17,725 bases of DNA from Candidatus Heimdallarchaeota archaeon. GTDB taxonomy: Archaea; Asgardarchaeota; Heimdallarchaeia; Heimdallarchaeales; Heimdallarchaeaceae. Shown in pieces: positions 1-6,725 of this stretch. The position numbers and the translations under genes were made by a program. Under the pieces are notes generated by a model. The model was given only the letters and a program-made list of their open reading frames with translations, searched no databases and was not told where the DNA came from. Every line of letters begins with the position of its first letter. The first letter of the stretch is position 1. The DNA lies in assembly GCA_030603505.1 (NCBI GenBank), contig JAUVXQ010000016.1:1-17725 (forward strand). The letters are read 5' to 3'.

Positions 1-49
1 CCTTCGAAGAAGTTAAAATATCATTGACACATTGTTAAATTGAGTATAG

Positions 50-58
50 CTTTAAATA
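50..58 (+). promoter_or_regulatory. Probable TATA box for radA
   Basis: The run CTTTAAATA lies about 45-50 bases before the RadA ATG, so transcription would start near 78-85. A GGTGG stretch at 87-92 lies about 9 bases before the ATG and could act as a Shine-Dalgarno site. Identified by eye only. Confidence 0.4.
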
Positions 59-101
59 GTTATATCTCTCTAAACAACTAGATTATGGTGGCGGCAGCAA
101 G

Positions 102-1403
102 ATGAGTAAAAAAGCTTCTAAACAAGAAAATGATAAATCTAAAGAAATTGAGGATGAATATGAAGAACTTTTAATTGAAGAAGCTCAACAACAAGAAAGT
201 GAAACAATCAAAGAAGTTCCTGATCTTAAATTGGCAGATACTCCTGGTTTAGGAAAGAAAACTTTGGAAATCCTTGAAGAAAACAACATTAGGACCATAG
301 ATCAACTTATGACAACAAGATTACTAGAATTGCAAGAAATGGGAATCCAACGAGCCATCGCAAAGAAATGCCGTGCTGAAATTACTAAAATTGTTCCCAA
401 ATTCAAATATTTTAAAGAGGAAATGGGTTTGGAAGACCTTCCAGGAGTAGGGAAAACAACCGCAGTAGCGATGAGAGAAAAGGGATTAAATATATATCTT
501 ATTGAAACAACACCACTTCGTGAGCTAGAAGATAAATATGGTGTAACTTCTAGTTCTGCTATAAAATATAAGGAAGGTTTAAAGCAACTAAGGGGTGGAA
601 TTGATTTTATTAATGCTTTTGACATAATGGAAAAACAAAGAGATGCCCCAGCATTTACGTATGGTCTTAAATCTATTGATGCACTAACGACGATAGAAGA
701 ATTAGGTATAGCAGGTGTTAGACTAGGAGAAACAATTGAAATGTTTGGTGCATTCCGATCAGGAAAATCACAAATCTGTCATCAATTATGTGTTACAGTC
801 CAATTACCACTAGAATTAGGAGGAGTTGATAAAAAAGCTGTTTTCATTGACACTGAAGGCACATTTAGCCCAAGTAGAATAAAAGCTATGCATGGAAGAT
901 TTCAAAAGACGTTAGGTTGGACTAAAAAATTTGAAGATGTTCTTAAGGACATAACATATGCAAGAGCTTATAATTCAGACCATCAAATGAGCCTATCAGA
1001 GCGATTACTAGAGCTGTTTTACCATAAAAAAGAGGAATATGGCGTAGTTGTAGTAGATTCTGCCACGGCACATTTCAGAGCTGAATATGCGGGAAGGGGA
1101 ACATTGGCAGAGAGACAACAAACAATTAACCACCATTTAGGCATTCTTGGAAGAATAGCAGATACTTATAATGTTGCAGTAGTTATAACAAATCAAGTAC
1201 AATCCAATCCTGCAGCGTTTTTTGGTGACCCAACACAAGCAATTGGAGGGAATATTCTTGGTCATTGGGCAATTACACGCTTGTACCTTCGCAAGTCAAA
1301 AGGAGAAAAACGTATAGTTCGTATTTATGATTCACCATATTTACCTGAGTCTGAAGCTGTATTTGGAATAACTCCAGAAGGCTGTGAAGACATCGAAACT
1401 TAA
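102..1403 (+). CDS. radA: DNA repair and recombination protein RadA with tandem HhH modules
   Basis: Archaeal RecA/Rad51-family recombinase, which forms ATP-dependent filaments on single-stranded DNA for strand exchange. The 433-residue product opens with about 40 charged, Glu/Lys-rich residues. Two helix-hairpin-helix modules follow, around residues 43-98 (TPGLGKKT) and 108-165 (LPGVGKTT). An FxxA polymerisation motif (FINA, 169-172) precedes the ATPase core. Walker A is GAFRSGKSQ at 216-224, and Walker B is the VVVVD run ending at D319. The core also has the conserved GRGTLAERQQ, TNQVQ and FFGDPTQAIGG stretches. Typical archaeal RadA has about 320-350 residues and one HhH domain, so the extra length is the acidic leader plus a second module. 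The linker before Walker A also departs from the usual glycine-rich GGGIE form. ATG start at 102. The gene converges with the leftward gene ending at 1417. Confidence 0.95.
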   Translation: MSKKASKQENDKSKEIEDEYEELLIEEAQQQESETIKEVPDLKLADTPGLGKKTLEILEENNIRTIDQLMTTRLLELQEMGIQRAIAKKCRAEITKIVPKFKYFKEEMGLEDLPGVGKTTAVAMREKGLNIYLIETTPLRELEDKYGVTSSSAIKYKEGLKQLRGGIDFINAFDIMEKQRDAPAFTYGLKSIDALTTIEELGIAGVRLGETIEMFGAFRSGKSQICHQLCVTVQLPLELGGVDKKAVFIDTEGTFSPSRIKAMHGRFQKTLGWTKKFEDVLKDITYARAYNSDHQMSLSERLLELFYHKKEEYGVVVVDSATAHFRAEYAGRGTLAERQQTINHHLGILGRIADTYNVAVVITNQVQSNPAAFFGDPTQAIGGNILGHWAITRLYLRKSKGEKRIVRIYDSPYLPESEAVFGITPEGCEDIET

Positions 1404-1416
1404 CAAAAACCAGTTC

Positions 1417-2067
1417 TTATAATTGTAACTTGTGTCCACATCCCCCACAATGTCTCCAGTCAACGTCTATTATTTTACCGCAGTTTTTACATAAACTTCT
1501 TTGAGATAAAGGAATATCATCAGTATTCAACATTGGCTTGTTATTTTGGTTCTCATAACCAGATTTAGACACCGAACTAAATCCCAACATTCTTTTTACC
1601 TCAGGTTCCGTATACTCAGAGCTGTATAACGAGTCTGAGTTTATTGCATTGTTTCTGTAATCGCTACTATTAGTCTCGGAATTAATAACACTGTGAATAT
1701 CAAGATTACCTTCATCTATCTCAATATCATCAATATAAGCTTTAGAGGAGTCAAGACTTTTACTAAAAGGGAAGAATGTATTTTGAGTACTATTTAGCAA
1801 TTCTTTGTTTTCCATTTGTGATACTATTTCTTTATAATTATCTTTATTATTCGAAGGTTCATAGAATTTACACATTTTAGATAGTTGACAGCTATTTGTT
1901 TCATAATTTAGCTCTGGGGAAGAATCAATGAAATTTCTGCCAATAAGAAGAGAATCATTTACTACATCAAATTTGAGTCTATTTTCAATTAAAACCTTGA
2001 AAACGTCCTTTGGATCATACTTTTTTCCATTAATTTCAATGATACCCTTTATATTATTGAGATTCAT
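1417..2067 (-). CDS. Hypothetical protein with C-terminal zinc ribbon
   Basis: I do not recognise the family. The 216-residue protein has a short N-terminal segment (residues 1-50) that looks ordered. A long Ser/Asn/Asp-rich, probably disordered middle follows. A compact C-terminal zinc ribbon holds C193-x2-C196 and C207-x2-C210, with H206 and H212 nearby. The four-Cys arrangement is too small for a RING finger. The ATG at 2067 has a GGAGA Shine-Dalgarno site 3-4 bases upstream and an AT-rich TATA-like run (minus-strand TCTTAATATC) about 20-25 bases upstream. It lies directly downstream of the coiled-coil gene on the same strand, 78 bases away, so the two may be co-expressed. The role could be nucleic-acid or protein binding, but nothing shows which. 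Confidence 0.65.
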   Translation of the reverse strand: MNLNNIKGIIEINGKKYDPKDVFKVLIENRLKFDVVNDSLLIGRNFIDSSPELNYETNSCQLSKMCKFYEPSNNKDNYKEIVSQMENKELLNSTQNTFFPFSKSLDSSKAYIDDIEIDEGNLDIHSVINSETNSSDYRNNAINSDSLYSSEYTEPEVKRMLGFSSVSKSGYENQNNKPMLNTDDIPLSQRSLCKNCGKIIDVDWRHCGGCGHKLQL

Positions 2068-2145
2068 AATTCTCCAAGTATACTTAGATATTAAGAAAAA
2101 TAAAAAATTAGTATCATATCGATATGGATGTAGGTATTACTTTTT

Positions 2146-2865
2146 TTATTCGCCACGTTCGTGCTTTGTCTCAATAGCCTTAACAACTCTTGTTAACCAG
2201 TCATCAAGTTTAGCTACTAATTCACTATGAACATCTGGTTGTAAAGCTTCAGTTTCAGGCATTTTTCCAATCCGCTGAATCCAAGAGTTGAGTTCATATA
2301 ACATGGGTGACATACCAACGTATGCCTCAATTTCTTGTTTTAATTCTTCTAGCATCCCAGCTCCTGTTGCACAACTAGTCTGTGGACTTATCATTTGAGA
2401 TATATGTTTGAATTTAGTTGATATTGCAGTAATTGCAATACCTGTATCGTCAGCATCAATGAAAGATTCTTCTTCCTTTAATCCTGGAGAAACATATGAT
2501 TGCTCTTCAACTATGGAATCTTTTACTTCATATGATGGATCAAGCACTTCAGAGCTAGAGAGCGGAGGTTTCGTTTTAGTAACAGGTTGTGGTGTCACAG
2601 TTGCCGCATTATCAATTTTAGCATTAATGGTTGCCAACATATTCATTAAAATTGAGACATCTTTTAATGGAGTAAGACTTTTGGTAATATTTTGCTCCAG
2701 AGTAGAAAGTTTACTATCGATATTTGTCATGCCTTCTAGATTCTTTTCCAAGACACCAATTTTCTCATTTAACATAGCCATCGATTCTTGTACACTTCGC
2801 ACAAGATTTGATAGCATGTTTATTGAATTTACAAGTTGTACTAACATTTCTTCTGGATTACTCAT
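2146..2865 (-). CDS. Hypothetical coiled-coil protein
   Basis: Unrecognised 239-residue soluble protein. Residues 4-95 form a long heptad-patterned helix with regular Leu/Met/Ile spacing (for example LVNSINMLSNLV and LNEKIGVLEKNLEG), suggesting an oligomeric coiled coil. A Ser/Pro/Glu-rich linker follows (about 96-140). A second, mostly helical domain (about 145-230) carries a conserved-looking WIQRIG segment and a C-terminal helix ending KAIETK. There are no transmembrane segments and no catalytic motif I can name. The ATG at 2865 has a TATA-like element about 35 bases upstream. It pairs with the zinc-ribbon gene just downstream. It may be structural or scaffolding, but this is inference from composition only. 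Confidence 0.65.
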   Translation of the reverse strand: MSNPEEMLVQLVNSINMLSNLVRSVQESMAMLNEKIGVLEKNLEGMTNIDSKLSTLEQNITKSLTPLKDVSILMNMLATINAKIDNAATVTPQPVTKTKPPLSSSEVLDPSYEVKDSIVEEQSYVSPGLKEEESFIDADDTGIAITAISTKFKHISQMISPQTSCATGAGMLEELKQEIEAYVGMSPMLYELNSWIQRIGKMPETEALQPDVHSELVAKLDDWLTRVVKAIETKHERGE

Positions 2866-2897
2866 ATATTCTCACACTAAAAAAGAATAGAAAAGGG

Positions 2898-2907
2898 TAT
2901 AAAAAGA
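2898..2907 (-). promoter_or_regulatory. TATA-like element for the coiled-coil gene
   Basis: On the minus strand this reads CTTTTTATAC, about 35 bases before the ATG at 2865, giving a predicted leader of roughly 10 bases. The same run reads GTATAAAAAG on the plus strand, so it could also fire rightward. Confidence 0.3.
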
Positions 2908-2973
2908 TTTTTAGACAGCTAAACGCGGAAATAAATTAGTGTTCTAAAGGAACCATGATGAGAGAGACGTAAT

Positions 2974-2983
2974 CTTAATATAG
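2974..2983 (+). promoter_or_regulatory. TATA-like element for the small ORF / E2 unit
   Basis: CTTAATATAG lies about 30-38 bases before the ATG at 3013. That spacing fits an archaeal TATA box driving a nearly leaderless transcript that begins with the 51-residue ORF and may continue into the E2 gene and the preQ0 genes. Confidence 0.35.
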
Positions 2984-3012
2984 TTAACACACTTTTGGTA
3001 AGTGAGACTATT

Positions 3013-3168
3013 ATGAGTGAAAGAGATATTGTTGAGTTGTTAGTTAGATGGAGTTCTATCGCTCGAATGCTAGAAAGAAAAGAGTTTAAGGTGTTAGCTG
3101 GCGATCAAAAGGGATTAATTTCAGCTTTAGTACTTATCTTGCTGGAACTCCAGAAACAAAGCAGGTAA
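3013..3168 (+). CDS. Small hypothetical protein upstream of E2
   Basis: A 51-codon ORF starting with MSERDIVELL and ending LELQKQSR. It looks entirely helical. The N-terminal half is amphipathic, the middle is charged (ERKEFKVLAGDQKG), and a hydrophobic run (LISALVLILLEL, about 35-46) ends in basic residues. It ends 30 bases before the E2 start, and a TATA-like element sits about 30-38 bases before its ATG. It therefore probably begins the transcription unit that contains the E2. I do not recognise a family. It could be a partner of the E2, or simply an independent small protein. Support is position, length and codon use only. Confidence 0.5.
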   Translation: MSERDIVELLVRWSSIARMLERKEFKVLAGDQKGLISALVLILLELQKQSR

Positions 3169-3198
3169 AATTTGATAGTATAGTATGAGGGAAAACTA

Positions 3199-3666
3199 AT
3201 GTTATCTGATGAGGAATTTTGGCCTAGAATAGCTATAGAGGCTAACGAACTAAGAAAAGAGTTGCCAACTTTCAGTCCTATCAATAACAATACTTTAAAA
3301 TGGCTCGGTTTTATTTTTGGTGCCGGTCTTTATGAAGGAGGAGTTTTTGTTTTAGAAATAGAAATTCCAAGAGAATACCCATTTAAACCTCCAAAAGTAA
3401 AAATGTTGACCAAGATTTTTCATGCTAATGTTTTCGATACACGCATCTGTGTTGGTGTACTAGGTGCAGATTGGACGCCTGCTAACAACTTAGTTGACGT
3501 AATCGAATCCATTCGTTTCATTTTAAGTAGCCCAAATCCAGATGATCCTCTAAATTCAACGGCTGCTAACTTAATGAAGAGAGATCCTAAAGCTTTTACT
3601 AGTAAGGTCCGCGAATATGTCGAAAAACACGCTAATTTTAGTCAAATAGAAAAATTTGGTCTATAA
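3199..3666 (+). CDS. Ubiquitin-conjugating enzyme E2-like protein (UBC fold)
   Basis: An E2 carries ubiquitin or a ubiquitin-like protein as a thioester on its active-site cysteine and passes it to target lysines. The 155-residue product is the length of a bare UBC domain. It shows the YPFKPPKVKMLTKIFHANV core, where the usual HPN motif is HAN at 75-77, so the Asn is kept. Catalytic Cys84 lies in RICVGVLG. W92 and P94 follow, then the LSSPNPDDPLNSTAA segment at about 109-123 and a C-terminal helix. All core landmarks are present, so it is probably catalytically competent rather than an inactive UEV. A GAGGG Shine-Dalgarno site precedes the ATG at 3199. No ubiquitin, E1, RING or Rpn11-type gene is in this window. 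The downstream neighbours are preQ0 genes. Confidence 0.9.
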   Translation: MLSDEEFWPRIAIEANELRKELPTFSPINNNTLKWLGFIFGAGLYEGGVFVLEIEIPREYPFKPPKVKMLTKIFHANVFDTRICVGVLGADWTPANNLVDVIESIRFILSSPNPDDPLNSTAANLMKRDPKAFTSKVREYVEKHANFSQIEKFGL

Positions 3667-3746
3667 ATTCCAGAAGTTGACATTTCCATCTTAAGAGAAC
3701 AGTATAATGTAATTGTTTTTGATGCAAATCTTTCACTCTTGTAAGA

Positions 3747-3757
3747 AATTTTATTTA
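3747..3757 (+). promoter_or_regulatory. TATA-like element for queE
   Basis: AATTTTATTTA lies about 25-30 bases before a GTG at 3779. That spacing suits a leaderless transcript beginning at the GTG and supports the shorter QueE start. The evidence is visual. Confidence 0.3.
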
Positions 3758-3778
3758 CTCACACCTTCTATAATAGTT

Positions 3779-4606
3779 GTGTCAGAAGAAACGTTCCTTC
3801 AAAAAGGTTATATTCAAGAAATTTTCTCGTCCTTTCAAGGTGAGGGGTCAGCTTTCGAAGGAAGTTGCTATGGTTTAAGGCAGATATTTGTTAGATTCGC
3901 GGGATGTCCTTTGGCATTAGGAAAAGAAGGAACTACTGGTTGTGTATGGTGTGATTCTCCACAAGCTCAAAGAGAGTACCCTAAACAGTGTTCTATTGAA
4001 ACAGGAGCTGGAAGTCAACAATTCACGAAAAAAGCGAATCCTATGATTCTAAAGGATGTTTTGGATAATATTCAGCAATTAACAACAAAAGACCTGCATT
4101 CTATTAGTTTAACAGGAGGAGAACCATTACATCAACCGAAATTTCTGAAAGAAATTATCTTAAGCTTAAAACAAAAAAAGTACAAAATATTCCTTGAAAC
4201 TGCTTATGCTGAAAATCTCCAATTTCTAGAAGAAATAGCTCGTAATATTGACTTTGCATGTGTTGATATAAAGGATAAAAGCGCAAAAGCTACAACAAAG
4301 TGGGAAGAATTAGTGGAAAGAGAGGTTAAGATGTGCAGGATTTTAAGAGATGCAGGAACAAAAGTTTTTTCTAAAATTGTTCTATCTAAATCCTCAAAAA
4401 TTAGTGATTTCGAATTGATTGCAAAATTGTGTGGAGAAGTAAATATACCTATGGCAATCCAATTGGTTTCACCAACAAAGAAGCCGAATGTACAGTCACT
4501 TACTTGGGATCAACTAGTAAATTTCACTGAAACAGCTGCAAAATATTTACCACCTGAAAAAATTGGTATATCAGCTCAGGTCCATAAACTATTAAATATT
4601 CTATGA
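3779..4606 (+). CDS. queE: 7-carboxy-7-deazaguanine synthase (radical SAM)
   Basis: QueE converts 6-carboxytetrahydropterin to 7-carboxy-7-deazaguanine, the ring-contraction step of preQ0 synthesis, using a 4Fe-4S cluster and SAM. Family marks are IFSSFQGEG near the N-terminus, the cluster cysteines C43, C55 and C58 (numbered from the GTG), and the SLTGGEPL loop. The spacing is CX11CX2C rather than the CxxxCxxC of most radical SAM enzymes, in keeping with the long first spacer known in some QueE proteins. I chose the GTG at 3779 (275 residues) because the conserved domain starts right after it and a TATA-like element lies at leaderless distance. An ATG at 3722 or a TTG at 3713 would add 19 or 22 residues that do not resemble QueE. 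The next gene, the GTP cyclohydrolase, starts 21 bases downstream. Confidence 0.88.
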   Translation: MSEETFLQKGYIQEIFSSFQGEGSAFEGSCYGLRQIFVRFAGCPLALGKEGTTGCVWCDSPQAQREYPKQCSIETGAGSQQFTKKANPMILKDVLDNIQQLTTKDLHSISLTGGEPLHQPKFLKEIILSLKQKKYKIFLETAYAENLQFLEEIARNIDFACVDIKDKSAKATTKWEELVEREVKMCRILRDAGTKVFSKIVLSKSSKISDFELIAKLCGEVNIPMAIQLVSPTKKPNVQSLTWDQLVNFTETAAKYLPPEKIGISAQVHKLLNIL

Positions 4607-4627
4607 TAATAAGAGGTAGATAATCGA

Positions 4628-5599
4628 ATGTCTTTTCATAGTGAAAAAATGTCTGATATTCAAGCTGATGATGCCAGAATTAAACTTGGTTTAAGGCGAG
4701 TTGGAGTTACTGACATACCAAAAATAATCAGAAGGAAATGGAAGGGTCAATATAACGAACTCTCTGCGAAAATTGATGTTTTTGTAGATTTAATTCCATC
4801 TCAAAGAGGAATACACATGTCTCGAAACATTGAAGTGATAAACGAAGTGACTTCAGAAGTAACATCATCCTTGATGGGAGAATTGATCAGCAACACTGAA
4901 GAATTATGCGCAAAAATAGCCAAAAAAGTATTACTTGCGCAACCAGGTGCAAAATATTCTGAAGTAAGGTTAAAAGCTGATTACGAGACAGAAACCTTTT
5001 CAGAAGCACTCTGGAAGAAAAAATTAAGTGTTCATACTCTTAGAGCAGGAGCAAATGCTGAGCGCACAGAAGAAGGCATAAACATAATTAAGATTATAGG
5101 AGCAGAAGTAGAAGGGACAACAGTATGTCCTTGCTCACAAGAATTGTCAAAGGATTATGCGAAAGAACAACTAAAGAAAAAAGAGTTTAGTGATGAACAG
5201 ATTAAAACAATTGTTGATTGTATACCCATGGCTTCCCACAATCAAAGGTCAAAAGCTATTTTACTTTTAGAATTACCTGAGAGTGCTATGAGAGTTGAAC
5301 TAGATGACATTATAAAAGTATTAGAGATAAGCATGAGTGCTCCACTTCATGAAGTATTAAAACGAAAGGATGAACAAGCAGTTGTTCTTTACGCGCATAG
5401 TCGCCCTAGTTTTGTAGAAGATGTAGTACGTACGATACTCTACAATGTAGCTTTCAAATTTGATTATCTACCTTCTGAAACGGGTATTTATGTTAAACAG
5501 ACAAATTTTGAGAGCATTCATCGTCACAATGCTGTAGCTGAGATTAGAACAACATTAAAAATATTAAAAGAGCAATTGGCGGAGAAAAAAGGAAAATGA
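4628..5599 (+). CDS. mptA: GTP cyclohydrolase, MptA/FolE2 family (COG1469)
   Basis: First enzyme of pterin or deazaguanine synthesis from GTP. The 323-residue product matches the COG1469 family: RVGVTDIPK (about 24-32), the signature LIPSQRGIHMSR (55-66), EVEGTTVCPCSQE (160-172) with the metal-site cysteine C167, SHNQRSK (203-209), and ESIHRHNA (295-302). FolE2 enzymes release dihydroneopterin triphosphate. Archaeal MptA releases the 2',3'-cyclic phosphate. QueD uses the triphosphate, so placement between queE and queD hints at a FolE2-like output, but sequence alone does not settle which. The ATG at 4628 has a GAGGT Shine-Dalgarno site. An ATG at 4649 is an alternative that fits the usual family N-terminus. 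The last bases overlap the next gene by 4 (ATGA), so translation is probably coupled. Confidence 0.88.
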   Translation: MSFHSEKMSDIQADDARIKLGLRRVGVTDIPKIIRRKWKGQYNELSAKIDVFVDLIPSQRGIHMSRNIEVINEVTSEVTSSLMGELISNTEELCAKIAKKVLLAQPGAKYSEVRLKADYETETFSEALWKKKLSVHTLRAGANAERTEEGINIIKIIGAEVEGTTVCPCSQELSKDYAKEQLKKKEFSDEQIKTIVDCIPMASHNQRSKAILLLELPESAMRVELDDIIKVLEISMSAPLHEVLKRKDEQAVVLYAHSRPSFVEDVVRTILYNVAFKFDYLPSETGIYVKQTNFESIHRHNAVAEIRTTLKILKEQLAEKKGK

Positions 5600-6213
5600 A
5601 AAAAGAAGAACTATCATCATATACCATTGTAATTGAAAATTTTCAACAAAAAATTAAGTATGATGGATCCCAAATACTAGCTCATTACACCGCAGAAGAA
5701 CATGGTGTTTTAGGAAACAGTATTTTGCTTTTCAGGGGAAATATGGAATTATCACCAAAAGAGATGGTTGACATTAAAGATGTTCTACGTGAGTCTCACT
5801 TGGGAAAGGTGCTAATCAGCTCAGATGATGCTTTACATATGATTATAGAGGAATTTGATATTCAACCGCCCAACTTAGAAATCGCATATTATCGTTTACG
5901 TATGTTAGCACAATTGATCATCGAACAGCTTCAATTGAAGGGAGTTGAAGTAGCTAGAAAAGGTACTGATTTATTCATAAATGAGAAAAAACTAAACGTT
6001 GGTATTGCAACTATTAGCCAAACAAGTTGTAAAATTCATTTTGGTTTAAATTATTCCGATACAGGAATCCCTTCACATGTAAATGCAATTGGGCTCAAAA
6101 AACTAGGTTTTAGGGAACAAGATTTAGAAGAATGGTTACTTATAGTAGCTAAAAAGTATATAAAGGAAATCAGTAAAATAAAAAACGATATAGTAAAAAC
6201 AAAGCCCATTTAG
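5596..6213 (+). CDS. DUF366 family protein in the preQ0 operon
   Basis: The 205-residue protein matches my recollection of DUF366, an archaeal family of about 190 residues without an established role. Matching stretches are YDGSQ (22-26), LFRGNMEL with MVDIKDV (45-63), the RKGTDLF (121-127) and KKLNVGIATIS (131-141) block, KIHFGLN (146-152), and a C-terminal helix with repeated Lys residues. The RKGTDLF block followed by KKLNVGIAT loosely recalls the binding region of biotin/lipoate ligase-like folds, but I see no basis for assigning that activity. The gene is embedded: its start overlaps the mptA stop (ATGA) and its stop lies 8 bases before queD. The context strongly links it to pterin or 7-deazaguanine metabolism. 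The family call is from memory, with no alignment. Confidence 0.72.
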   Translation: MKKEELSSYTIVIENFQQKIKYDGSQILAHYTAEEHGVLGNSILLFRGNMELSPKEMVDIKDVLRESHLGKVLISSDDALHMIIEEFDIQPPNLEIAYYRLRMLAQLIIEQLQLKGVEVARKGTDLFINEKKLNVGIATISQTSCKIHFGLNYSDTGIPSHVNAIGLKKLGFREQDLEEWLLIVAKKYIKEISKIKNDIVKTKPI

Positions 6214-6221
6214 GTGAAATT

Positions 6222-6680
6222 GTGAAATTAAGAGTATCTGGTGATAAACTAACTATTGCGTCTGCACACATGCTCGCTAAACATGATAAATGTGCACGTA
6301 TCCATGGACACAACTACTTTATAGAAGTTGAAATTGAAGGAGAACTTAATGAAGAAAATATGATCATTGACTTTAGCGAATTCAAATCAAGAGTTAGTAA
6401 AATAATAAAAAAATATGATCATAAAGTGCTGATACCCTTTAACAGCAAAAATTTCAATATAGACATAAATGATGAACAAGTTACAGTTTCATCATGTGAT
6501 GGTAAAGTATACCGTTTACCAAGAGAAGATGTTGAATTTTTACCTCTAGAATCAACAACTGTTGAGTTATTGTCAAAATTTATTCATGATTTGATCAAAG
6601 AAGAATATCCGCAATTTACAATAACAGTAATAATGTCAGAGACACCAACAAGTGTCGCAATATATACAGAAGATAAATAA
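6222..6680 (+). CDS. queD: 6-carboxytetrahydropterin synthase (QueD/PTPS family)
   Basis: QueD turns 7,8-dihydroneopterin triphosphate into 6-carboxy-5,6,7,8-tetrahydropterin, the QueE substrate. The 152-residue protein has the family zinc site: H16 in SAHML, plus H28 and H30 in CARIHGHNY. The catalytic Cys24 lies four residues before H28. YDHKVL (about 65-70) and ESTTVELL (about 110-117) carry the other conserved catalytic and substrate-binding residues. The C-terminus ends in the usual ETPTSVAIY. The middle (about 74-105) is longer than in E. coli QueD, as in other archaeal members. It starts with GTG at 6222, supported by a GGTGA Shine-Dalgarno site at 6213-6217 that overlaps the stop region of the DUF366 gene. 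Confidence 0.92.
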   Translation: MKLRVSGDKLTIASAHMLAKHDKCARIHGHNYFIEVEIEGELNEENMIIDFSEFKSRVSKIIKKYDHKVLIPFNSKNFNIDINDEQVTVSSCDGKVYRLPREDVEFLPLESTTVELLSKFIHDLIKEEYPQFTITVIMSETPTSVAIYTEDK

Positions 6681-6725
6681 ATAAAATGAATTTCAATAAA
6701 AATATAGGCACTTAAGAGGGATAAA

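Noticed and set aside
1417..2067. RING-type ubiquitin ligase partner for the E2
   Set aside because: The C-terminus has only four Cys in a 22-residue ribbon. A RING needs eight metal ligands over about 40-60 residues.
2115..2126. 12-bp palindrome CATATCGATATG between the two hypothetical genes
   Set aside because: Single short palindrome in AT-rich DNA, not repeated elsewhere in the window and not placed like an operator. Could be chance.
2408..2890. 160-residue open frame on the plus strand, opposite the coiled-coil gene
   Set aside because: It is a mirror of a real gene with strong heptad coding signal, has no promoter or Shine-Dalgarno site and has no recognisable domain.
3667..3778. preQ1 riboswitch upstream of queE
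   Set aside because: The spacer is short and AT-rich, with no hairpin plus A-rich pseudoknot pattern that I could find. preQ1 riboswitches are known from bacteria.
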